From positions 803,758 through 867,757 of the forward strand of contig NZ_CP076718.1 of assembly GCF_011682235.2 (NCBI RefSeq): DNA of 64,000 nucleotides. Reading direction: 5' to 3'. The position numbers and the translations under genes are program-made. Shown here piece by piece: positions 58,078-64,000 of the stretch (the first letter of the stretch is position 1; each line of letters opens with the position of its first letter). Source of the stretch: Rhodocaloribacter litoris. Lineage in GTDB: Bacteria; Bacteroidota; Rhodothermia; Rhodothermales; ISCAR-4553. The notes under the pieces are model-generated. The model saw only the letters and a program-made list of their open reading frames with translations, was not told the DNA's origin and ran no database searches.

Positions 58078-58763
58078 GTATGAGTAAGGTCTTCGCCATC
58101 GTCGGTACCGTTCTCGCAGCCTTCGTCATTGGCTTCTCCGCCATCTTTTTCGCCATGCCATACGTAGCCCCGGAACGGTACGAGAAGACGCAGCACATGC
58201 TGGACAGCCTGCGTGCCCAGCGCGAGTTGCGAGCACTCGGCGACAGCACCCTCAAAGTGCTGGAACATCACGCCATCGGCATCCTCGCGGACTCGCTGGG
58301 CGCCTCCGTGACACGCCTCGACTCCATCCTGAACCGCATCCTCCGGCAACACCAGACCGACCTGGCCACCCTTCGCGATTCGCTGAAGATGGCCCATGCC
58401 CGCCTGCACGGGGCCGAACAGACGAACGCCACCCTGAAGAACCGTCTCGACGAACTCAACACCCGGGTCGAGAGCCTGGAAGCCCAGCGGATCGAGATCC
58501 GCGACCTGAGCGCGGTGTTGCCCAAGATGGAAAACAAGGAACTCGGCCCGATCCTGGCCCAGCTCGAACTGCCCGTGCTGCGCCTGCTGTTTGCCGAATC
58601 CACCGCCCGCAACCGCACCAAACTGCTTCAGGCGCTTCCCCCGGACCGCGCCGCCCGCCTCGTCAACTTTCTCGTGAACGACAACGCGGCAGACACCAGC
58701 CGGGTACCGCTTCCCGGCATGGCCTCACCCGGATCGGCTGCCGCCCCGGCAGGTTCCTCGTAG
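58074..58763 (+). CDS. MotE-like flagellar chaperone (YlxF family)
   Basis: 229 residues. One N-terminal membrane helix (6-28, FAIVGTVLAAFVIGFSAIFFAMP), a long coiled-coil (60-160), then a C-terminal MgtE_N/MotE-like domain: IRDLSAVLPKMENKELGPILAQLELPVLRLLFAESTARNRTKLLQALPPDRAARLVNFLVND. MotE-type proteins are chaperones for the stator MotC in other bacteria. The gene overlaps fliJ by four bases and is followed by fliK. Confidence 0.8.
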   Translation: MSMSKVFAIVGTVLAAFVIGFSAIFFAMPYVAPERYEKTQHMLDSLRAQRELRALGDSTLKVLEHHAIGILADSLGASVTRLDSILNRILRQHQTDLATLRDSLKMAHARLHGAEQTNATLKNRLDELNTRVESLEAQRIEIRDLSAVLPKMENKELGPILAQLELPVLRLLFAESTARNRTKLLQALPPDRAARLVNFLVNDNAADTSRVPLPGMASPGSAAAPAGSS

Positions 58764-58795
58764 CCCCGGTCTTCCCGCACCCTGACAGGACGCAC

Positions 58796-60739
58796 ATGCA
58801 GCTGCTTTCCCTTTTCACCACCGCGCCGGCACCCGTCGCCCCTGCCGAAGAAGGGGGGACGCCGGCGGGACACGCGCCCACCGGCCTGTTCGGGGCGTTG
58901 CTTTCCCGCCTGCGCGGCCTGCCGGCTCCGGAAGAACCGGCGCCGGAAGCATCCGGCACGGCCTTCGGTGCAGTCCACGAGCACGACGTGACGCTCGTTG
59001 CCGGCACCCTACCGTCCGAATCGGTCCCGGTAACCGGTAAGGAGCGACTGCCCGAACAGGCGGTGTCCACACACCCCGAGGAAGCCGGCGCGACCGGGGC
59101 GGTCGCACCGCCGCAAGAGACCTCCCGGCCCGCTCCGGTCGTCGAGGCCGGCACCGGGGCCCCGTCTCCGGACGCCGGCGAAGCATCGGACCACACCCCA
59201 CCGGGCCCTTCTTCCGACGATGCCGCACCGCCACAAGCCCTCCCGCCCGTCCGGGAGCCCCTGTTGCCGGTGCACGCCACCGGCATCAGGGACACCGGGC
59301 CCTCCCCGGACGGAAGCACCCGCCCGGCGCGGACCGGGCCCTCCGTGCAGGGCACAGCAGGTACCCCCGCCGCATCGGACAGCGACCCCGCCCCGCTGCC
59401 ACCCCGGACAGACGGAAAACCCGCCCCACTGCCACCCCGGACAGACGGGAAACCCGCCCCACTGCCACCCCGAATCGAAGAGCACCCTGCCCCGCTGCCA
59501 CCCCGAACGGACGAAACGCCTGCCCCGCTGCCGCCCCGGACACACGGAAAACCCGCCCCGCTGCCGCCGCAGGCAGAAAAAACTTTCTCCTCGTTGCGGC
59601 CGCAAGCGGAGGGCAACCCGGCACCGACCGGCAATGCCCCGATCCCGGCCGGACCGGCTTCCATCGAAGGCGCGCTCCCTGCCGGCTTCACCATCGTGAC
59701 AAAGCCCAACGGCACCCCGGCCTCGGAGACCACTTTGCCCGCGGAAACCCGGTTTTCGGGGATGCCGGAGGCAACAACCCACGGCCGGCCGGACCCGGCC
59801 GGATCGGCGCCGGTCATCGACGAGGCGGTGAGCGTCTCCGGGCCCCGGAACGATCCGCCGGCCCCGGAGACCGTCCCGGTTGCAGCGGAGACGGACCGGA
59901 TCCACGCCTCCGAACAGGATCCGGATACCCCCCCTCCTTCCACCCGGATGCCCCGGTCGGCGTCCGGTGAAAACGCACCGGGTACGGACGATGGGCGTCC
60001 CTTCCATGCGGCCGGTTCTCCCGCGGACGACCGGCAGACCGGGGACCGGCCGGGCGAGCGGGCACCGCGCAGTCCGGCAGCCGCCCGGCGGGAGAACACC
60101 CCGGAGAAGCCCCCGGCGCCCGCCGCACCCGAAGGACAGGGCACCGCAACGCCGGCGCCGGCCGTTCCCGAGGATGCGGCGCCCGAAATGCCGGCCGAAC
60201 CGCTCCCGGACCCGGCCCCCGAACCGGTTCGGGACACCGGAGATCGTCCACTCAAGCTGCTCGAAACGACGCTGGGCGAGGTTGTTCGTTCGTTGCGTGA
60301 GCCGGGACGACCGGCGCCGCGCGGGCCCGTCTCCGCCGCCTGGCTCCGCACCGTATACCTGCAATCGACCCGTGGCCAGACGACGGATGACGGGTGGAAG
60401 ATGCTCGAACTGCGACTCGACGATGGCGACGGCACCATGACCATCAAGGCCCGCCGGGACGCCGAGCGGGTGATCGTCGCCGTCAGCTTCAGCGATCCGC
60501 ACCTGCGCCTTCTGGCAAGTGAGAACGCAGACCGGTTGCAGGAAGCCCTCCGCCAGCAATATGACGCCTCTGTCGATCTGTCGCTTGCGGGCGAGGATGC
60601 CGGCGCCTCATCCCGGCACCATGAAAACGGCCAGGATTCTCCGGCATCCTTCGCCCGGGTATCCCGGGTTCACGACCGGGAAGCCGGTGCCGGTCCGGTG
60701 CTCCGCCGGGCCGGGGCCCGGCACGTATGGGTCGGTTAG
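58796..60739 (+). CDS. fliK: Flagellar hook-length control protein FliK
   Basis: 647 residues, very Pro/Ala/Arg/Glu-rich and low complexity for about 500 residues, as expected of the long disordered molecular ruler. Repeats of [11 protein letters not shown] occupy 59387-59584. The C-terminal domain (about 540-640) has [94 protein letters not shown], the FliK C-terminal structural domain that switches export from hook to filament. The assignment is aided by its position before flgD and flgE. Confidence 0.85.
   Translation: MQLLSLFTTAPAPVAPAEEGGTPAGHAPTGLFGALLSRLRGLPAPEEPAPEASGTAFGAVHEHDVTLVAGTLPSESVPVTGKERLPEQAVSTHPEEAGATGAVAPPQETSRPAPVVEAGTGAPSPDAGEASDHTPPGPSSDDAAPPQALPPVREPLLPVHATGIRDTGPSPDGSTRPARTGPSVQGTAGTPAASDSDPAPLPPRTDGKPAPLPPRTDGKPAPLPPRIEEHPAPLPPRTDETPAPLPPRTHGKPAPLPPQAEKTFSSLRPQAEGNPAPTGNAPIPAGPASIEGALPAGFTIVTKPNGTPASETTLPAETRFSGMPEATTHGRPDPAGSAPVIDEAVSVSGPRNDPPAPETVPVAAETDRIHASEQDPDTPPPSTRMPRSASGENAPGTDDGRPFHAAGSPADDRQTGDRPGERAPRSPAAARRENTPEKPPAPAAPEGQGTATPAPAVPEDAAPEMPAEPLPDPAPEPVRDTGDRPLKLLETTLGEVVRSLREPGRPAPRGPVSAAWLRTVYLQSTRGQTTDDGWKMLELRLDDGDGTMTIKARRDAERVIVAVSFSDPHLRLLASENADRLQEALRQQYDASVDLSLAGEDAGASSRHHENGQDSPASFARVSRVHDREAGAGPVLRRAGARHVWVG
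59387..59584 (+). repeat. Six tandem 33-bp repeats in fliK
   Basis: Six copies of an 11-residue unit, consensus [11 protein letters not shown], encoded by 33-bp units starting at 59387. Units 1 and 2 are nearly identical in DNA (ACTGCCACCCCGGACAGACGG), others drift. Such repeats in a ruler protein could change hook length by recombination between units. Confidence 0.9.
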
Positions 60740-60771
60740 TCCCCTTTCATTCCCCAGATCAACCCACTGCC

Positions 60772-61455
60772 ATGGAAATCCAGTCCAGCCTGCTCCCGAC
60801 CGCCCCGGAGACCGGCAGTCCCTCCGGCCCTGCCGGGACCGGCTCGCAGGTCCTCGGGAAAGACGAGTTCCTCCGGCTGCTCGTCACCCAGCTGAGCCAC
60901 CAGGACCCGCTCAACCCGCTCGACGGCCAGGAATTCGCCGCGCAGCTGGCCCAGTTCTCGAGTGTCGAGCAGTTGATCAACATCGAACAGCGCCTGTCAG
61001 ACAATACGGCGGCCATCGACGTGCTTTCGCAGAGCACCAACGCGGGCATTGCCGCCGGGCTGATCGGCAAGTCGGTCGAGGCCGAAGGCAACCAGATCGC
61101 CTGGACGGGTGAGGGAGAACGCACGCTGGCCTTCGACCTGGACGAGGCGGCCGATCAGGTGACCGTCACCATCCGGGATGCCGCCGGTAACGTGGTTCGC
61201 ACCCTGGAGCTGGGTGCCCGGGAGGCGGGCCTCAACGAGGTCGTCTGGAACGGCGAAGGAGATGCCGGCGCCACCGTGGCGACAGGCACCTATACGTTCG
61301 AGGTACAGGCGACGCGTGCGAACGGCGACGCGGTGGAGGCCGTCGAGATGATCACCGGCCCGGTAGCCCGCGTCACATTCGGTCCCGAAGGTATCCTCCT
61401 CTGGATCGGCGGCGTTGCCGTGTCCATGGCCAACGTCGCGAGCGTGAAGACCTGA
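60772..61455 (+). CDS. flgD: Flagellar hook assembly protein FlgD
   Basis: 227 residues. [49 protein letters not shown] is diagnostic of FlgD; the remaining beta-rich part (110-227) has [55 protein letters not shown], the Ig-like domain that caps the growing hook. The ATG at 60772 starts the family homology. Confidence 0.95.
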   Translation: MEIQSSLLPTAPETGSPSGPAGTGSQVLGKDEFLRLLVTQLSHQDPLNPLDGQEFAAQLAQFSSVEQLINIEQRLSDNTAAIDVLSQSTNAGIAAGLIGKSVEAEGNQIAWTGEGERTLAFDLDEAADQVTVTIRDAAGNVVRTLELGAREAGLNEVVWNGEGDAGATVATGTYTFEVQATRANGDAVEAVEMITGPVARVTFGPEGILLWIGGVAVSMANVASVKT

Positions 61456-61520
61456 CGCACCCTCCACACCCGCTTCCATTTTTTGCCCCATTCGCTTCCA
61501 TCAACCCACGGTAGATCACC

Positions 61521-62798
61521 ATGATTCGCTCCTTACGCACCGCCATCTCGGGCCTGAAGAGTCACCAGACCCGCATGGACGTGATCGGCAACAACATCGC
61601 CAACGTGAACACCACCGCCTTCAAACGCGGCCGGGCCGCCTTCAACGAATTGCTCGGCCAGACGCTGCTCGGGGTGGGCCGCACCGCCGGCGGAAGCGGC
61701 ATCAACCCGTCCTACGTGGGCCTGGGGGTGTCGGTCGGCTCCATCGACGTCAACTTTGCCCAGGGGTCCCTCGAAAACACCGGCGTGGCCACCGACCTGG
61801 GCCTCACCGGCGACGGCTTCTTCGTCGTCCGCGCGGGCGAGCGGGTCCTGCTGACCCGGGCCGGCAACTTCTCCATCAACAACGCGGGGGAACTGGTCTC
61901 GAACAGCGGCCTGCAGGTGCAGGGCTGGGCGCTCGACGAAAACGGCCAGGTGCAGTCGGCCGGACTCGAAGACATTCGCATCCCCCTGAACGCCACTGCC
62001 CCGCCCCAGCTGACGAGCAACCTGTTCCTCCGGGGCAACCTCAACGCCGAAGCGGCGATCGGCGACACCACGAGCCTCTCGACCATCGTCTACGACCAGC
62101 AGGGACGCGCCCTGACGATCGTGGTTCAGTTCGAGAAGACCAACGACAACGAGTGGACCTGGCGTATCCAGGACTCCTCCGGTAACCCGATCACGGATAC
62201 CGGCGGCACCCCGCAAACCGGTGTGATCACCTTCAACAACGACGGCACCGTCGACATCGACGGCGACCCGGCCACGGGCCCGGACAGCGGGCCGCTGGAC
62301 CAGACCTTCAACTGGGACATCAACGGGGACGGCACGGACGAAACCTTCACGCTCAACTTTGCCGACGACACGGGCGGCATCACCCAGCTGGCCGGCTCCA
62401 ACACGGTGGCCGTGCGCGATCAGGACGGGAGCCCGCCGGGCATCCTCACCGGCTTCAGCATCAACCAGGCAGGTTTCGTGGAGCTGAACTTCTCCAACGG
62501 CAACCAGCGCAAGATCTACCAGATCGCCCTGGGCAACGTCAGCAACCCGAACGGGTTGCAGCAGGAGGGGGACAACCTCTGGAGCCTGACCAGCTCCTCC
62601 GGCAGCCTGAGCCTCGGGCGGGCCGGTGTCGAACTCAGCCGCACGGCCATCGTCGCCGGCACACTGGAGATGAGCAACGTAGACCTGGCCACCGAATTCA
62701 CCGACATGATTGTCACCCAGCGTGGCTACCAGGCTTCGGCCCGGGTCATCACCACCTCCGACGAGCTGCTTCAGGAAACCGTCAACCTGAAACGGTAA
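61521..62798 (+). CDS. flgE: Flagellar hook protein FlgE
   Basis: 425 residues. N-terminal MIRSLRTAISGLKSHQTRMDVIGNNIANVNTTAFKRGRAAFNELLGQTL and C-terminal VELSRTAIVAGTLEMSNVDLATEFTDMIVTQRGYQASARVITTSDELLQETVNLKR are the D0 helices. The central D1/D2 region has Asn/Thr/Gly/Asp-rich beta strands and GPLDQTFNWDINGDG, an EF-hand-like Asp/Asn loop. Last gene of the flgB operon, followed by a strong terminator. Confidence 0.95.
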   Translation: MIRSLRTAISGLKSHQTRMDVIGNNIANVNTTAFKRGRAAFNELLGQTLLGVGRTAGGSGINPSYVGLGVSVGSIDVNFAQGSLENTGVATDLGLTGDGFFVVRAGERVLLTRAGNFSINNAGELVSNSGLQVQGWALDENGQVQSAGLEDIRIPLNATAPPQLTSNLFLRGNLNAEAAIGDTTSLSTIVYDQQGRALTIVVQFEKTNDNEWTWRIQDSSGNPITDTGGTPQTGVITFNNDGTVDIDGDPATGPDSGPLDQTFNWDINGDGTDETFTLNFADDTGGITQLAGSNTVAVRDQDGSPPGILTGFSINQAGFVELNFSNGNQRKIYQIALGNVSNPNGLQQEGDNLWSLTSSSGSLSLGRAGVELSRTAIVAGTLEMSNVDLATEFTDMIVTQRGYQASARVITTSDELLQETVNLKR

Positions 62799-62843
62799 GC
62801 CGGCAACCCGGTCACGTAGCCGGAAAAGGGAACCTCTTCCCCG

Positions 62844-62884
62844 GAAGCCCCGCACCCCGCCGGTGCGGGGCTTCGTCATTTTTT
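62844..62884 (+). terminator. Intrinsic terminator after flgE
   Basis: GAAGCCCCGCACC (62844-62856) pairs perfectly with GGTGCGGGGCTTC (62862-62874), loop CCGCC, then GTCATTTTTT. The strongest terminator in the window; it ends the long basal-body operon. Confidence 0.92.
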
Positions 62885-62906
62885 GCCGGGGACCGGCCCG
62901 CCCTTT

Positions 62907-62932
62907 TAAGAGATCCTCCGTTAGGTCGATAT
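62907..62932 (+). promoter_or_regulatory. Sigma-28-like promoter of cheW
   Basis: TTTTAAG with TAAG at 62907-62910, 14 bases, GTCGATAT (62925-62932), six of eight matches to GCCGATAA. The cheW ATG is 38 bases downstream. The TTAAG-N14 form is the same as before flagellin 1. Confidence 0.5.
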
Positions 62933-62970
62933 GATAGACGTCCACGCGAGCAACGTTTTGGCGACCAACC

Positions 62971-63462
62971 ATGAACCAGTACGCAACCCACAGCGACGAC
63001 CTGCTGCAACTGGTCAGCTTCGTCATTGAAAACGAGGAGTTTGGCATCGACATCCTGAACGTCCAGGAGATCATCCGGCCCGTGGCCATCACCCGCGTCC
63101 CGAATGCGCCCTCCTTTGTGGAAGGGGTTATCAACCTGCGGGGACGCATCGTGCCGGTGGTGGACCTGCGCAAGCGGTTCAACCTGCCGCCGCGCCCGGC
63201 GGACAAGAACACCCGGATCGTCGTCGTAGAGCTCGACGGCAAGGTGATCGGCTTCATGATGGATGCCGTGAAGGAAGTCCTCCGCGTCCACCGGAACGTG
63301 ATCGAGCCGCCGCCGGAACTGACCATCGGGATCGACACGCACTACATCAGCGGGGTCGCCAAGCTGGAAGACCGGCTGCTGATCCTGCTGGAGCTCGAAG
63401 AGGTGCTCTCGGCCGAAGAGTTGCAGGCGGCCCATCAGACCCAGCAGGCGGCCGCCGCCTGA
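62971..63462 (+). CDS. cheW: Chemotaxis coupling protein CheW
   Basis: 163 residues. LLQLVSFVIENEEFGIDILNVQEIIRPVAITRVPNAPSFVEGVINLRGRIVPVVDLRKRFNL is the SH3-like CheW domain that links receptors to CheA; EDRLLILLELEEVLSAEELQ closes the second half. The extra C-terminal Ala/Gln tail is short. The ATG at 62971 (MNQYATHSDD) lies after the putative sigma-28 promoter. Next gene begins 109 bp away on the same strand. Confidence 0.95.
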   Translation: MNQYATHSDDLLQLVSFVIENEEFGIDILNVQEIIRPVAITRVPNAPSFVEGVINLRGRIVPVVDLRKRFNLPPRPADKNTRIVVVELDGKVIGFMMDAVKEVLRVHRNVIEPPPELTIGIDTHYISGVAKLEDRLLILLELEEVLSAEELQAAHQTQQAAAA

Positions 63463-63571
63463 CCCGAACGTCGCCGCGCCGGATCCGCGGGACCGCACCG
63501 GCTCCGGAACACGCCGGCCTTCCCTTCCGGCCGGCCTCTCTCACGTCGACAGATCGTTCAACGGAACAGCC

Positions 63572-64000
63572 ATGTACCAGAGCGCGCCCTATCCCGAACT
63601 TTTCGATCCGGACCCCGCCGTCCGGACTGCGTGTCTTGAACGGCTGGACGCCGGCGACGCCGTCGAAGCCGCGGCCACCCTGCTGGCCGACCCCGACGCC
63701 GGCGTCCGTGAGACCGCCGCCCAGATCCTGCTGGCGTGCGGCACCGAGGAAGCGGCCCGCCTCACGGTGCGCCACATCACCAGCGACAACATCACCGTCC
63801 GCAACCGGGCCGGCGAGTTGCTGGCCCAGATGGGCGAGGCGGCCGTGGCGGCCCTGGTTCCCTACGTCGACGACGAGGACCACGACGTGCGCAAGTTCGC
63901 CATCGACGTGCTGGCCCTGCTACCGGCCCGGCACGTGGCCCACCACATCGCCCGCCGCCTCGACGACGAGGATGCCAACGTGCGGGTTGCCGCCGTGGAC
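63572..64000 (+). CDS. HEAT-repeat protein (3' end outside window)
   Basis: 143 residues to the window edge, no stop yet. Repeats are clear: PAVRTACLERLDAGDAVEAAATLLADPDAGVRETAAQILLACG, TEEAARLTVRHITSDNITVRNRAGELLAQMGEAAVAALVPYVDDEDHDVRKFAIDVLALLPARHVAHHIARRLDDEDANVRVAAVD, i.e. HEAT helices of about 31 residues with D-x-V-R at the second helix. HEAT-repeat proteins are protein-binding scaffolds. It follows cheW and may belong to the chemotaxis array or a CheA-like cluster downstream. ATG at 63572. Confidence 0.75.
   Translation, partial: MYQSAPYPELFDPDPAVRTACLERLDAGDAVEAAATLLADPDAGVRETAAQILLACGTEEAARLTVRHITSDNITVRNRAGELLAQMGEAAVAALVPYVDDEDHDVRKFAIDVLALLPARHVAHHIARRLDDEDANVRVAAVD

Noticed and set aside
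59387-59584. Possible CRISPR array because of regular 33-bp repeats
   Set aside because: The repeats are in-frame codons of fliK without unique spacers.

Overview
The window is GC-rich bacterial DNA (a typical 60-base line in the sulfotransferase region is 73% G+C) with densely packed genes. It looks like a flagellated, nitrous-oxide-reducing member of the Bacteroidota/Rhodothermota side of the tree (Rhodothermaceae-like). The reasons are a clade II NosZ with a nosL-D-F-Y set and no nosR, a TAnnTTTG-type promoter before rplU, TonB, and a Bacteroidota-like small zinc-ribbon protein. The taxonomic call is inference from gene content, not from a marker gene.

Layout. 1-5651: the end of a glutamine amidotransferase, a GH4 glycosidase, a PQQ-type sugar dehydrogenase lipoprotein, and an amino-sugar-phosphate deaminase plus Na+/solute symporter pair. 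5851-8613: tonB behind two tandem-domain universal stress proteins. 8770-16038 (minus strand): a complete N2O reductase operon, cytochrome c - nosZ - membrane protein - nosL - nosD - nosF - nosY, headed by an Rrf2/IscR-like Fe-S regulator. 16249-20605: lysA-like decarboxylase, an unknown lipoprotein, an FAH-family enzyme, rplU-rpmA and a phosphotransfer (HPt) protein. 20692-25298: a fused glycosyltransferase-sulfotransferase, a TPR glycosyltransferase with AT-rich stretches, and an MtfA-like peptidase. 25617-35426: flgF-G-A-H-I-J-N-K-L followed by a TPR protein, an HDOD protein and a degenerate receiver. 35656-41529: HtrA, an ACT + UPF0210 pair, dipeptide epimerase, zinc ribbon and quinone oxidoreductase. 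41747-48173: two flagellins, a glycosyltransferase, fliS, fliD, a fliT-like gene and flgM. 48170-50423: a sigma-54 response regulator and its kinase. 50866-62798: flgB-C-(unknown)-fliE-F-G-H-I-J-motE-fliK-flgD-flgE. 62971-64000: cheW and the start of a HEAT-repeat gene.

How it works together. Two regulatory layers can be read directly. First, sigma-54-type -24/-12 sites lie before flgB and fliJ (and a weaker one before flgF), next to a GAFTGA-containing activator and kinase. Sigma-28-type sites (TAAG-N14/15-GNCGA) lie before both flagellins, fliS and cheW, beside flgM. Together these suggest a sigma-54 to sigma-28 flagellar hierarchy. Second, the cytochrome c/nosZ operon and the adjacent universal-stress operon share a previously unrecognised (to me) upstream architecture: two CCTGT boxes exactly 23 bp apart, 31 of 43 positions identical, placed 42-43 bp from a TAAGTT -7-like box. 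This is the best candidate for an undescribed regulon in the window.

Other points worth attention are degenerate repeat words and an 18-bp inverted repeat upstream of several minus-strand genes, a domain-level drop in GC inside one fused gene, apparent gene conversion between the flagellins, and a receiver protein lacking its phosphorylation site at the end of the flgK/flgL operon.
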